A DNA stretch of 64,000 bases from the NCBI GenBank assembly GCA_001414485.1, contig LLEY01000159.1, forward strand, positions 62,001 through 126,000, read 5' to 3'. The notes below the pieces were generated by a model. The model searched no databases, was not told the DNA's origin, and saw nothing but the letters and a program-made list of their open reading frames with translations. Position 1 is the first letter of the stretch. Each line of letters begins with the position of its first letter. Origin of the DNA: Calycina herbarum (taxonomy: Eukaryota; Ascomycota; Leotiomycetes; Helotiales; Pezizellaceae). Positions 23,239 through 35,333 of this stretch are shown in pieces. The position numbers were made by a program, and so were the translations under genes.

Positions 23239-24312
23239 TCAAAGGTCAAGAGCCTTGACAGCCATTGAAATAGCACCATCAAAGGTCTTGTTTCCGCCAA
23301 TGAATCCTGCAGCGTGCACAAAGACACCGCCGGCAACCCCTGATATCTCATCCAACTTCTCATCTCTGAATCCTCTCCATGCCTCTGGCAATGGCTTTCT
23401 GCTCTCGAATGAATCCTTTGAGACGGGTACGGCCTGGATTCTCCATTTGGCATCAGGTGTTGGCTTCTCGGGGTACAGAACATAGAGAACCTTTGAGGCT
23501 CCACCTTCCTTTTCCTCGAGTGTGTAGAGATGGTCCTTCCATGGAACAGATTGACCATCAAAAACGAGAATTCTTCCTTGTGAGTCGTATTCTAATCGTT
23601 TTGCGTACGCCTTGTGAACGACCTCCCTTGCTGGCAACCATGCCTTGGTATAGTATTCCAAATCTCTCGAGAACTCCTCGCCCATTCTTGCACTGGCAGC
23701 CAAGAACTTGTCATCTTCGAATTTCTGGGCCTCGACAGGATCCGATGGGATTGGGTCGTTCCAGTTTGGGTTCAGTCTCGAGACCATGGCACCAAGTGAG
23801 AACCCTCCATCACTGAATCTCTTCTCTAGCCCTGCGGCGGCGATAGCTTTTGGGTCGTAAGCTGAGATACCATTGTCGTGAGCATCCAAAGCCTCGATGA
23901 AACTTTCATAGATCTTTCCCCATATAACACCAACCTCCTCTGCGTCCTCAGAGATACCGAGCTTTTGTGCAATGATTGCTTTGCCAAAGTGCATGTACAC
24001 CAACCCCGCGGAAGAGAGTTTCGTAGGGCGGTCAGGGAAGGTAGTGGTGAAAGTGCGCTGGTGGTGATCGTATCGGTGAACAGAAGCATCGTACTCTCCT
24101 CCTACATCAACGACGGTATGACATGTCTGGAGAAGGGCCGGGTCTCGAGTACGGACGAGCTGAGAATCTTGGTAGGTGGGGAGCAAGCGGAGCATGTACA
24201 CCGCGAGAGCTTCGTCGGCATGGAAATGGCCATTGTGAGTCCCGATACTGACCGGGGAGATCTTGACTCTTTTTGCTGCTGTCTCTGCCATTTTCAGGGT
24301 GCTGCGGAACAT
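23239..24312 (-). CDS. MYG1/UPF0160 family putative exonuclease
   Basis: This is a single exon of 357 residues, a normal length for the family. Family motifs are GTHNGHFHADEALAVYML near residue 24, VDVGGEYDASVHRYDHHQ (a DHH-like metal site), LDAHDNGISAY, and the C-terminal GVFVHAAGFIGGNKTFDGAI. MYG1 proteins belong to the DHH phosphoesterase fold. The human member is reported as a 3'-5' RNA exonuclease in nucleolus and mitochondria; the same catalytic residues (HxHxD, DHH) are present here. The start MFRSTLKMAETAAKR has an alternative Met at residue 8 (nearer to the usual N-terminus); the longer form has a weak basic lead that could aid mitochondrial targeting. Confidence 0.93.
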   Translation of the reverse strand: MFRSTLKMAETAAKRVKISPVSIGTHNGHFHADEALAVYMLRLLPTYQDSQLVRTRDPALLQTCHTVVDVGGEYDASVHRYDHHQRTFTTTFPDRPTKLSSAGLVYMHFGKAIIAQKLGISEDAEEVGVIWGKIYESFIEALDAHDNGISAYDPKAIAAAGLEKRFSDGGFSLGAMVSRLNPNWNDPIPSDPVEAQKFEDDKFLAASARMGEEFSRDLEYYTKAWLPAREVVHKAYAKRLEYDSQGRILVFDGQSVPWKDHLYTLEEKEGGASKVLYVLYPEKPTPDAKWRIQAVPVSKDSFESRKPLPEAWRGFRDEKLDEISGVAGGVFVHAAGFIGGNKTFDGAISMAVKALDL

Positions 24313-25353
24313 GCAGAAACGTGTTCAGTCTTGTTTGGTGTTGTTTTGGTGGGCTTGGGGATTCTCTTGAGATTTTGGTATTGCCCCGCAGGTTTGACCG
24401 GGCGGTGAGTGATGAGTTATTCTGAGCGAGCCGACGATCTTGCTGATAGCGATAGACAATAAAAGCGGCAGTAAATAGCCTTCGTTGTTCTGACTTTTTA
24501 GTAGAAGAGTAGCTTTCCTCGCCGTGTAGAAGAATCAAATAATTAATCTAGATACTTGGAAAAGTCAATTTCAAAGTTCCAGAATATCCGGGTTGATACT
24601 TTGTAGTATTCTATAAACTTGGAGCAGAGTGCCGCAGCTATCATTGCCGCTTTTATTGTCCCCAAAAGCCTATGAACGCAGTTCGAGACTCTGGAAGGAA
24701 TATTTCTCCCCACGATTACTAGCGTGAACTGCTCTCGGTCTTCACTACCACCTGCACTTCTAGATGCTGCTCTACCTCTCCAGCAATTTCCCCTGAGAAG
24801 AGCTCATCTACCATTCGCTGCCAATACAAATTGCGTGTCGTCACGTATTGGTGCTCTGCATTTTTGGTGCGGCAGCGGCAGCAGGGAATCTTGGATCACA
24901 ACCCCCAGTGCATCGCACGCGACCTGGACCACCATTCAGAAGTAGGTACCGACTTTGGGAGCTCCCAACCAGGCAAAATCTGCGCTGCCTGCCTTTTTCC
25001 AAAATCACCTTGAGCTGTGAACTCCATACTATTACTTATCATTTGCCAAAACACAAACCACCACCGGTGCGCGACCTTTCTTCAACAGCAAAATTCCTCG
25101 TACCTCCGTCCGTAGGCAGATACACATCTCTGATAGGCGATTTCTGCCCTGGCATTTCTTCCGCAAGGCAGGAAAAAGCGACGTCAAACCTGGCAACAGG
25201 CACACCATCGACCGAAAACCTCGAAACCTCGTCGCCTTCCCTCCACGCGTCCTTCGACTTTGGAAGGCGATAATACAGAGTCCTCCGTGCTACATCCTAC
25301 CAGAATCAAGCTGGGCGCGCTTCAACGCTCGCTCCGGCGCACGTAGCGCTTAG
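24313..25353. promoter_or_regulatory. Divergent promoter region, myg1 and ice2
   Basis: One kilobase separates the divergent starts. A long open frame at 24848-25273 is Arg/Pro/Ser-rich with no family likeness, so I treat it as non-coding. Confidence 0.4.
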
Positions 25354-26716
25354 ATGTGGTTCTTCGGAGTGATCTCGTCTGCCATCTTCCTCCTCTCCAT
25401 CATCCTCTCAATACCTATTGCTTTCGATGTTGGGGGGCGGGACTGTGGGTTGGCTTTCTCCTTGAGTTTGTTTTAGTCAGTACCCTTCTACCTACGACCA
25501 AGGTGTCCCTGCTAACTCTGATGATAGCTTCTACTTTTTTTATTCGACACTGAAGCTAGCTACACCAGAAAGATCAAGGGGGAGATGGGTCCTAGTGCAG
25601 TTGATTTCAGTAACGCAGTGGATATTACTGCCTGGGCTTTTGATATGGAGCATGAACAGATTTGCGGTGGACGCGAATAATAATGGAGATTGGGTCGCAA
25701 GAACGTTCAACAACAAGAGGGCGCAGGATACGAGTGTCAAGGAGTGGATATTCGGACCTGGAGGACTGTTGGAGATGTTGACGGTTGGTATATGGGATAA
25801 GGTCCTCCGATACTCGACACCTTTATTTCAGTTGGCCGAAGGGTTTTGCAGCTTGCTTGTGATACAAGCGGCCGGTCAAATTACCAGATGGCTAGTCAAC
25901 CGTGGACGAAGTGACACATGGATGATAGGATTATTGGTCTTATCAGCATCCATCATATCCAGTTCCGTCTACTTTCTCTGGAGGATCACCAACTTTCCAG
26001 AAATATCCAACGTTGATGCCAGCCTTATTGGAGTTACTGTCACATGCGCAGTATTTCTGTGTGCTTGGGGTATTGGAAGTGGGAGAGGAAATCCCGTTGA
26101 AAGCTCATTGCTTTTTGCATATGTGGTACTTTGCATGTACCAAATCTTCACCGACTATCTTCCAGCAACGACGTTGGAAACTCCTCCAGCACAGCCAGAA
26201 TTTCCACCATTCCCTCCGATTATCATGGCTTCATATTCGACCCTAGTTTACATGTTGTCTACTTTACCTTCGGCGGTCCACTCAAGCTTCACCTTCCTTT
26301 ACGCAGCATTCCAGACGATCACTCCATCCGTGATCATATCCCTCGCATATAGGATATTCGTTTTCTACGCAGCCACCCGTATTATACCAGCTGTACGAGA
26401 ATCTGGAGCGCGAGCATTGTCTCAAGAGCCAAGTTTGGATGATAGTGACGGGGCAGGCAAAATTCTAGGGCTGCTGAGCTGGTTCAGTCCAAGCATTCTG
26501 ATTGCTGTTTACACCAGTTTGCTCATGCAACATTTCTCAACAACATCGGCTGAAGGAAATGATGCTGAATGGTGGACCATGCAAGGTGGGGATACTGGCG
26601 GTAATGTTTGGAGATGGGTCAATGTTGTTGGAACAATGGCACTTTATGCGGTAGAGCTTTACCTTGGGAAAGAGGACGTGGATGGTTCTCTCACCGGTCA
26701 TTGGAAAACGGATTGA
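25354..26716 (+). CDS. Ice2-like ER membrane protein
   Basis: Exons 25354-25469 and 25528-26716 encode 434 residues. Exon 1 gives a hydrophobic N-terminus then IPIAFDVGGRDCGLAFSLS, close to the Ice2 N-terminal signature. Exon 2 includes STPLFQLAEGFCSLLVIQAA, NPVESSLLFAYVVLCMYQIF and FYAATRIIPAVRE, which also match the family. Multiple transmembrane helices are visible. In yeast Ice2 is an ER protein needed for cortical ER inheritance and for channelling stored lipid into membrane synthesis via the lipin phosphatase complex. The intron fits best with donor GTTTTA, a poor consensus, and a good branch GCTAAC; the exact donor is the weak point. The open frame starting at 25595 alone would lack the conserved N-terminus. 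Confidence 0.85.
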
Positions 26717-28579
26717 TCCGAGTCAAATTGCAGGAAACCGCTCCGTCGGTTTTCGTGGTGGAAAAATATGGAACAGCGATGCCCAAGTGTTATGGGCACC
26801 GGATGAGAATGAAGGTCATCCCCGTGGAAGGGAGATCTAGACATAAAAGAGAAAATATAGGGCTTTGTTTCTTGACACCCCTGCCCGGTGGAGAGGGAGG
26901 ATAGGCAAAGAAGAAATTTGGAAGAGGGAGGCGTACTGTGCACTTGCAGGCGTTTGGGCGGATTATTTTGGGAGGGTTTTATTGTACATAACGGTACTGC
27001 ATGCTTCGTTCAGCTTCTTTTTTTTCTTGTTTTTGGAGCGTTAAAGTTCAGTTGAGGATCGATGATACCCTATTCCGGCCTGCGACGGCATGCTACCTCA
27101 CTGAATGATTTGATAGAGAAGGGAGATACATACTGTGATGGGGCATGAATATTATGAAATCGAATCTAATCTATGACTTTTTTGGTCTTTCTCCAGCCCG
27201 GCCTCTCATTGGTCGCTTACCTGGTGGATTTTGGTTCGCTTAGGTTGGGTTGTTTGAGCTTGTCGTCTGTCGTCAAGTTTATTTTCTTGGTGTTGGTCTC
27301 ATGATGGTCTCATCTGGCTTTCGCACCAAAAGTTTGGCACAGCCAAGGTCTGGAAGACTCGTCCTTACCTCATGGGTGAGGTGAGGCTGAACTTCTGAAG
27401 TCGGAAGTGGCTTTCTGCAGCGGAATTAATTTATGCTTCTGATAACTTTGAAGCTTCAGAGTTTATCAGACTGCAAGTCGAGTCGAGTCGGGCGAGCGAT
27501 TGGGCTGGGATGGTCTAGCCTATAAAGTGCTACAAAACCAGCACGTTGACGATTCTTGTGTTACGGCAGCAGTCAGCATGTGTATCATTTTCTGGGACTC
27601 TTATCTTGGGACCTGCCAAGAGGTGACGGGGATTCGTCGTGATATCACGGCAGTCAGCCGTAAGATGGTGGGTAAGTTATGGAACTACGGACTAGTTGAG
27701 CTCCAATGAATGGAGGTGGAAGAACAGGAGAGAATCCAAACGGAGATAAAGGTGTAGAAATTTCCGTCGCCCTCTATGGTATATATAAACTGGCCTGTCA
27801 GGCTCTTCCGGGGAAGCAGTTCACGGCTTAGTGACCCTTCAAAGCTCGGTGAGCGAGCAACGGAGTTATCCACGAATTGTGCAACTACCCTGGGCACCAA
27901 ACCCTCTCATGAGGTGATCAGAGATTTCATAATCATTGTACATCGTACCAACTTATGAACATTCGACACACCGCTTCTAGAAGCTCAACTCAGGTCAGGT
28001 CAGGTCAGGTCAGGTCAAGGCTGTTTTTCGTTGACGTTGTGGATCGGGGTGTTTTCAGCGGGTCCCCTTCAGAGTGGTTGAGTTCCCTACAAGTAAAACA
28101 TGCTGAACCCCCTGCAAATCCCCTCAATGAAAGATTTAAGCACCTAGCTAGCGCAAAGAGTGGATCTCAACGCCCCACTCAACCAATTAGGCGAGGGAGC
28201 TTGGGCCAATTCCCTCTTCCCCAGAGCGTCTCACTTCCTGGGTGGGCTTGGTGTGTGAGCAACTGTTGAGTTGATGCGTGTGAAGCAATATCCTTTGTAC
28301 ACAACCAAAGCAGCCCTGGAGAGGTAAACGCCATCCCGCCCAGCTCTACCAAGCTCATGTTGTTTTATTAGCCTACTAACCATTCCTGGGCTGTCTCACC
28401 TCATTTGGCCCATCCCCACAGCTTGTCTTCATATAAAGTCTTTATCCCCTCATCTAGTCTCTCTTTCCCTTTCCCATTCCCCGATTCTTGTGATATTACC
28501 CCCTCGTCATTTCTCGAACCCTCGTCCATCATTTCCATCTCCCTCCACAAACCCCAAAGCTCCATCCATTGAATTCATC
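26717..28579. other. Intergenic, no gene supported
   Basis: 1.9 kb follows the Ice2 stop and precedes the SAP-domain gene. It includes a CAGGT pentamer run (separate entry) and a CT-rich stretch before 28580 that probably belongs to the next promoter. Confidence 0.45.
27990..28016. repeat. Pentanucleotide microsatellite (CAGGT)5
   Basis: Five perfect CAGGT units occupy 27991-28015, then CAAGG. It lies in the intergenic region and no function is implied. Confidence 0.95.
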
Positions 28580-29384
28580 ATGTCGAGAGTTACTCCTCCC
28601 GTCACCAAGTTCACCCAAGCCATTCGAAGATCAATCTCCTCAACAGCAAACGCAGGCCGTCCCTCCAAACTCCTCGATTCCGAAATCCGAAATGCATACC
28701 TACCCCGCTCCAAACTAGACCTCAAAAACGAATGCACAAAACGGCAGTTAAAAGTCCACGGCAGTAAATCCGAGGTGATTTTCTCCTCAACAAACCCCAC
28801 ATCACATCACGTTGAATATGGTCTGATGCTAATGTTCCAAACAGTTCGGGGAACGACTCGCGGCCTCAGACCTAATCAACTCCCAAAGCTACCACACCAT
28901 AGGAGGCGCCCACCGACCAACACCCACCCCTCAAACCCCTCTCTATCGGACCATCCCCCTCATGCAAGGCTTCCGTACTTCCGCACCAAAAGCTTCTCGT
29001 GGTGATGTATCTACCATAGAATCATTCATATTCCCCGAAATACCCGAAGCAGCACCTCTCAATCCCTTCTCCAAACTACGCGTTCCTCTACTTCCTGATA
29101 ACTACAGTGCCTCGCATGTTGCTGAGGTGATTGATGGGGCTGTGAGTAGACCGGAGATCAGTATTGTTGCTGCACATCCGGAGAATGTTGCGCCTGCGGC
29201 GATGAGCGAGGTTGTGGGTAATGATGGGTTGGATGTTGATATTGGGCAATTGGCTGCTAGTGCAGGGATTGTGGAGACTTCGAGTGAGGTGAAAGAGGAG
29301 GGGGTTATCAAGGAGTTATGGAATGCGGTTGTGGATGATTTGATTGGGGCTAAGAAGGGGGGTCAGCATAAGGTTGCTGTTTAA
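28580..29384 (+). CDS. SAP-domain protein, AIM34-like, probably mitochondrial
   Basis: Exons 28580-28774 and 28845-29384 (intron 70 nt) encode 244 residues. The N-terminus is basic and Ser/Thr-rich (FTQAIRRSISSTANAGRPSK), fitting a mitochondrial presequence. A SAP-like helix-extended-helix follows: SKLDLKNECTKRQLKVHGSKSE joined to FGERLAASDLINSQ; the intron sits within this motif. The C-terminal half is Val/Ala/Glu-rich without a recognised domain. Yeast Aim34 is a small SAP-domain protein affecting mitochondrial inheritance; similarity here is confined to the presequence-plus-SAP layout, so the name is tentative. SAP motifs usually bind nucleic acid. Confidence 0.7.
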
Positions 29385-30305
29385 TTTCCTTCTGCTATTC
29401 TTTCTATGTTTTCCTGGAGTATTACTTACATCGGCTGGAGCTGATGGGTCAGGTCGGAAAAATCGACTTTGGGATTGGCTGTTTTTGCTGGTTCATGGCT
29501 GGCTGGGAAAGAGGGCGTATGAAGCTCTTATGACTGGATGACATTGTTGGTGGCTCGTGTCTGTTGCTCATGCCTTTTCTTCTTTTTCACTTCGGCATTG
29601 ATGATTGTCATTAGCTTTGTTGCGATAGAATGTTTTAATCAAATTTTATTAATACCTCATATCATATGCTTCTTCTTTTGTATCCTTTTGGTATTCCGGC
29701 TTGACTGGGGATTACGATCGTATGCGTCGTCGTGTTAAGGTTTTGTGCTGAGAGTCGGTAGTAATCCTATACGAGCGGATTTCCAAGAAACGCCCAGTTC
29801 TTGGTTCTATAAAAATCTGCATTTTATTGGACTGTTCTGTGCCATGCTTGAGCAAAGAGGGCGGAATCAATCTCCGGAAACATTATATCGGGTTGATGAC
29901 TTTTTTATTCAATTCGCTCTGGAATACTGGCGGAACTGAAAACTTTCGTTTTTGGGGTCGGAGCGAGAGAGATTCAGCCATTGCTCTGCATACACCTACC
30001 TGTCTTATCACTCTAGTAACTTTATTATATTCGCAAATAATGTCAAATACCATCCGAGGATTTGTAGCAGAGCCAAGAAGGTTAAATTCTAGTTATTCTA
30101 AATTTTCTCGGAAAATACCCGACCATCCTAGGCTTTGTACAATGTATTAAAGCAGAGAGATTACACAGAGCGATGTCCGATTCAATAGAACTGCTTCAGA
30201 CCATGTTTGGGGTGAGTGACCTATCAAAAATTTAACGTCTATTTCTAGTTTTGAATTTTTTCCCCCAGCAACTTTAGTTCAGCTACCGAACGCTACCGAA
30301 GCCTT
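29385..30305. other. Convergent intergenic region
   Basis: 0.9 kb of T-rich sequence lies between two converging genes, suitable for 3' UTRs. Short hydrophobic frames (29344-29738) look like read-through of T-rich DNA rather than genes. Confidence 0.45.
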
Positions 30306-30764
30306 CTACTTCTGAACCTGCTGGACCTGTTGAATAAACTTTGTATGTGAAGCCGTAGCCACCATAGCTCCCGGAACCCCATCAACAATTTTGTACACCC
30401 GAATAGTCGTGAAAGCCATCGACTTTCCCACCTTATTAGCAGTAGCCTCAATCTCAATCGTCTCCTCTACCTTGGCCGTCGAAAGATAGGTGATATGAAT
30501 ATCGACCGAAGCTCCCGTCTTCTCAAGTCCATGTGTAGCAATAGCCAACCCACCACTCCAATCCACAATAGCCGCCGTTACGGCACCATGTATTGTACCT
30601 CTTGAATTAACATGGTTCTTTCCCAACACAAGACGTGCCTTGACTTCCCCTTTTGTCGCGGAGACAAGTGAGATGTCGGAGAAGAGGAAATCGTAGATGG
30701 GACTGTTGCCTTGCATTCGTTGCCAGACACCTGTGACATGTTCCAATTCGCTTGAGGAGGTCAT
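30306..30764 (-). CDS. Hotdog-fold acyl-CoA thioesterase (PaaI/ACOT13-like)
   Basis: Single exon, 152 residues, the usual length of this family. The hotdog signature NSRGTIHGAVTAAIVDWSGGLAI corresponds to the N-x-x-G-x-x-HGG-like active-site helix, with Asp in VDWSGG as candidate catalytic acid. The strands SVDIHITYLSTAKVEETIEIEA and GKSMAFTTIRVYK are typical of the double-hotdog dimer. These enzymes hydrolyse medium- or long-chain acyl-CoA; yeast and fungal members are cytosolic or mitochondrial. No targeting sequence is obvious. The gene is divergent from fimbrin. Confidence 0.88.
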   Translation of the reverse strand: MTSSSELEHVTGVWQRMQGNSPIYDFLFSDISLVSATKGEVKARLVLGKNHVNSRGTIHGAVTAAIVDWSGGLAIATHGLEKTGASVDIHITYLSTAKVEETIEIEATANKVGKSMAFTTIRVYKIVDGVPGAMVATASHTKFIQQVQQVQK

Positions 30765-31447
30765 CGTGAAGAGTGTAATGCCAAGATGTGCAGAGGGAGG
30801 GTGTTCATAAGGCTGCCTAAAGGATTCGAGGGTGGCGGGGATTGGGATTCGGGGTTGTCGTAATCAGCGGCGAAGAAGTGAGAGCCTCGAGTTTGGATCT
30901 TGGAGAGTGCAATTTGCTCTTGGCATGAAGGCGGTAATTGGCAGAAAGTAGATACCCGAGGAATCCGAACGTCCTCGTTCCTCGATCGAGAGAAATTGGA
31001 GCGAGTTGTCTATTCTAATTGCGTTTTGAGGGTTTTCGCAAGGTTGTGGATGTTGAGGGCGCAGGGAGCTTCGAGGTTTCTTGCCTCCTTGGCGCTGACG
31101 CAACTTGGGCTGGCGGGGTCAATGAAAGCGAAGCCTGAAGTTGGAAACAGGAACCTTCAAGGGACTCATCTACTTCACTGAGTTTTTGGAGACATTCACT
31201 ACACATTATTCTACTCATTCCAATCACTCTCTTCTTCCCTTCACTGTGACTTTGGAAAATCCCGCAGAAAAGGAGGACTAACCAAGAATATATTCAAAAC
31301 CCCAACAACACCACTGCCTCCTCGAATCCTTTTCAGCCCCGCAATCGCAACACAGACAGACCCGAGCAGACCGGCCACAACGGCTTTGACAACCCCCTTT
31401 TGTTGGCGCATTCCGAATCTGCGCTATTTGGTTAACTAACCGCCATC
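30765..31447. promoter_or_regulatory. Divergent promoter region, thioesterase and fimbrin
   Basis: 0.7 kb between two starts. Pyrimidine-rich sequence with CACACA/CCAACAACACC runs precedes the fimbrin ATG. No distinct element identified. Confidence 0.4.
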
Positions 31448-33612
31448 ATGAACGTAATCAAGCTCGTCAAGTATGCACTTTCCGGACTCCATTTCCTAAA
31501 ACAAGGGGTTCAACTAACCTGTTGAGTAGGAAGTACCCTCAATTCCAGCAGGATGAGATCTTCGGTTTACAAGATGCTTTCCGCAAACTCGATGTCGACG
31601 ACAAAGGATATATCGATGAGGCAACAGCGATTAAGGCGACACAAGCCAGCGAGAGACAGCCATACGATGTGGTCAGACAAGCTTTGAAGGAGGTGGAGTT
31701 GGATTCCTCGAGAAGAGTAGAGCTGGATGACTATGTTGGGGTAAGACAGCTGAATGATTCGAGTCTTGCGCAATATGCTAATTGGGATTTTTAGCTCGTT
31801 TCTAAACTTCGCGATTCCTCTCCTGCTCAGCAGCGCATGTCCACTGGACCGAAAACTCCAAGTCGTGGGGGAGTGGTATCTCAACAAACTGGGGGAGGGC
31901 ATGCTTCCAAGGGAAGTGTCAGCGGACGAATTCAGGTCCAAGGATCCTCATCCAATGTCACTCACACAATCAACGAAGATGAAAGAACGGAATTTACTCG
32001 TCACATCAATGCGGTTCTGGCTGGAGATCCAGATATCGGCTCACGGCTACCATTCCCCACGGATACATTCGAGATGTTTGACGAGTGTAAAGATGGATTG
32101 GTCCTGGCCAAATTGATCAACGACAGTGTACCGGATACCATCGATGAGCGTGTGCTGAATCGCGCGGGAAGAAAAATCAAGACCTTGAATGCATTCCACA
32201 TGACTGAGAACAACAACATTGTTATCGAGTCCGCGAAGGGTATCGGCTGTTCAGTTGTGAACATTGGAAGTGGGGATATCATTGAAGTCCGAGAACATCT
32301 TATTCTTGGTCTGATCTGGCAAGTCATCCGAAGAGGTTTACTGGGCAAAATCGATATCAAATTGCACCCAGAATTATACAGACTGCTAGATGAAGACGAG
32401 ACTCTAGAACAGTTCCTCAGACTTCCTCCGGAGCAAATTCTCTTGAGATGGGTAAACTACCATTTGAAGGCAGCAAACTGGCCTCGCAGGTAAGCTATTG
32501 GAACATTTCTTTATTGAATTATTACTAACGAAAAAATAGAGTAGCAAACTTCTCTAAGGATGTGAAAGATGCAGAGAACTACACTGTTCTGTTGGCGCAA
32601 ATTGCACCAGATCAATGTACCCGTGGTCCCCTACAAACTCGAGACGTTTTGCAGCGAGCAGAGCAAGTATTGCAGAATGCTGATACACTCGGCTGCCGAA
32701 AGTTCCTTACCCCAACATCTTTGGTTGCAGGAAACCCAAAGCTCAATCTCGCATTCGTCGCAAATCTGTTCAACACTCACCCAGCATTAGATCCAATTAC
32801 CGAGGAGGAGAAGCTCCAGGTTGACGATTTCGACGCAGAAGGCGAGCGTGAAGCAAGAGTTTTCACTCTTTGGCTTAACAGTCTCGACGTTCAACCTGCA
32901 GTCAACTCTCTCTACGACGACTTGCAAAACGGTACGATTCTTCTACAGGCTTACGACAAGGTTATCAAGGGCTCAGTCAACTGGAGACATGTGAACAAAG
33001 TTCCCGCGAATGGAAACGAGATGTCGAGATTCAAGGCAGTGGAAAATACCAACTATGCCATCGAACTCGGCAAGCAAAACCGATTCTCGCTCGTCGGTGT
33101 TCAGGGTGCCGATATCACTGATGGACAACGCACCTTGACACTCGGTCTCGTCTGGCAACTCATGCGCAAGGACATTTCCGAGACTCTCTCCGCCCTAGCC
33201 CAACGGTTAGGAAAGCGTGAAATCTCCGACGCAGAGATGGTTAAATGGGCCAACGAGATGACACGAAAAGCTGGCAAGAACTCTTCCATCCGTTCCTTCA
33301 AGGACTCATCCATCGGTACTGGAATCTACCTCTTGGATGTGTTGGCTGGGATGAAGAGCAGCTACGTCGATTATGATCTCGTTACTCCAGGACGAACGGA
33401 CGATGATGCGTATATGAATGCGAAGCTTAGTATCAGTATTGCGAGAAAGATGGGGGCTACGATTTGGCTTGTTCCGGAGGATATTTGCCAGGTTCGGAGT
33501 CGTCTTGTTACTACTTTTATTGGTCAGTTTTTATTTCCCCTTTAGACATTGTATGTTTCGTGCTAACTACTTAATAGGTTCCTTGATGGCGACGCATGAG
33601 AAGATGCAATGA
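31448..33612 (+). CDS. sac6: Fimbrin/plastin, actin-bundling protein
   Basis: Exons 31448-31470 (23 nt), 31530-31740, 31795-32489, 32540-33522 and 33578-33612 encode 648 residues, the normal fimbrin length. The N-terminal EF-hand-like pair (FRKLDVDDKGYIDEATAIK) is followed by four calponin-homology domains in two tandem actin-binding modules. The first has DECKDGLVLAKLINDSVPDT and LILGLIWQVIR; later copies have LYDDLQNGTILLQAYDKV and TLGLVWQLMRKD. Fimbrin cross-links actin filaments in cortical patches, cables and the subapical endocytic collar of hyphae. A Gly/Ser/Gln-rich insert (about residues 90-130) separates EF-hands from CH1. The gene begins with a tiny 23-nt exon and ends with a 35-nt exon encoding GSLMATHEKMQ. 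Confidence 0.97.
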
Positions 33613-34530
33613 GGATGATGATGTTTAACGATGTGTGAGTAGGATTCTGAAATGGGTCTCTTTGGGTGGTTCTTTTCGATCGGTGGATTGATGGATGGGC
33701 AAGGGGAAAATGGAAGGGACTTTTCTTTCTTTCTTTCCATAGCGAAGGCATAAAAAGTGCTGGTATGAATAAGAATATCCATGATTTTTTATTATTTTCC
33801 CTTTCTTGAATGGGTTCCTCGTTGGTGTATGAGGTTTCGACCATTATATGGGATTTGGCTTTTGTTCAGGTGGAATTCTGGTGATCATCTTACTTCTTCA
33901 ATATTAAGTTAGTCAGAAGTAAAGTTCCAAGTACCACTTTAGGAATATCGGAAGGAAATTGCAATGTCACAGTACTACAGGTGGTGAGCAAAGTAAAATA
34001 CGGAGTGGAAACTGAGCTTGCCATGTGGTTTTTTTCGTTTCAAAATCGTGGCGTCTAACGATACTTTGTTTAGTATTCCAAAGAAGTGCTAGCCCGAGAG
34101 AGAGAGGGGGGAGTTCAGTCTGTAAATATACAACTCAAGAAAGATTGCTTTGCGGCTACTTGTAGAGAAGAACAGGTCTACGAACCAACTTCTCAAACAA
34201 AGATAAAAAGGCCTTCGTCATTCTACTAAAATATCCAGTGGGTATATTCCAAACCGTCACAGCACATAATAAGCCACAAGATGGAAATTGGCTCCCCGAG
34301 TTATGGTTGTCTCCTTAAAAGGAACCCGCAGGATGAACTCTACTAAATGTACAAATACTTTACTTCCGGAATCATGCGTCTCACTGTCGTCGTACCCCTT
34401 CCCAGTCTCTTTCTTCTCTTGGATTGGCTTCGGTATAGTACTCCCAGTCTAAACAAAAGAGGATGGAAACACTCATTCCAAGGGAGGGAAGAATAAAGCA
34501 AAAGGGGAGTTGATTTGGTGTTCTTGGTGG

Positions 34531-34555
34531 TTTCGACGATAAGTCATTTTTCGAC
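34531..34555 (-). promoter_or_regulatory. Paired GTCGAAA motif, copy A
   Basis: On the minus strand GTCGAAA occurs at 34549-34555 and again at 34531-34537, exactly 18 bp apart. The first box is preceded by TTTACT. This is one of five identical-spacing pairs in the window. No clear TATA follows. Function is unknown. Confidence 0.5.
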
Positions 34556-35308
34556 AGTAAACGAGTTCATGATTTGCTTTTACACGATGTTTCTGGTCTG
34601 GAAAATTTGCTTTAGAAGCATTGCTAATCACCCTTAGAGCCTCATCCATGCTTAGTCTGTGAGTCCTTCAAGAAATTTAACAGGTTTTGTTTCGACTTCA
34701 AGATCCTCATGATACTAGAATCATCTCAAATGCACCAAGTAAATATAGAGAGAACGACGTCACTATTGAAGTCAGTAAGCACGAGAAGGGGCTGAGAACT
34801 GGCATTCACCCCTTGCTTTCCACTCGGACTTATATTATCTAAGATTCCTCTGTTTCTGTCCGAAATAACTTCATAGTAGCAAGTGATGAGTATCTCAAAT
34901 AGCGTCAGCACATAGATCGGTACCCAACATATTTGGAGAAAATCCCGCTGCTCATGGAATGAAAACGCATGTGATTCGTGAGAGAAGTTTCCCAGACTTA
35001 TCAGTCTTCCCGTTCTTGTGAAATAAGCGTGTACTCCCATAACTTCCTATTAAAGAAAGCCCATCATTCTCCCGTTTCTTTGCATAGAAAAGGAGAGTGG
35101 TGGCTCAATGTATTCTAGGATCATCACAACAAGATCTTGGAATTGCCCATTGATTTCGTCTGATGTGTCGATGCACACCTATTCGGTACCAGGAAGTGAG
35201 CATCAACCAAGAGACTAGACCATTGCCAACTTCAAATTGAGATCTACTCGTCAAGTACCAGATTCAACAACATAAATTTCCACCAATTTTACGATGCTCT
35301 AACTTACC

Positions 35309-35333
35309 GTCGAAAACTCTCTTACCGTCGAAA
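35309..35333 (+). promoter_or_regulatory. Paired GTCGAAA motif, copy B
   Basis: GTCGAAA occurs at 35309 and 35327, 18 bp apart, each preceded by CTTACC. ACGCGG follows the second box. A TATATA-like word lies about 65 bp downstream (near 35392), then TAACAG...CGAGAGGCTCG...CTGTTA that could fold. Function is unknown. Confidence 0.5.

Noticed and set aside
24848..25273. 141-codon plus-strand frame between myg1 and ice2
   Set aside because: Pro/Arg/Ser-rich, overlapping other frames, no conserved content; more likely promoter/5' leader.
33834..33845. Single GTCGAAA (minus strand)
   Set aside because: No partner box 18 bp away; single copies are expected by chance.
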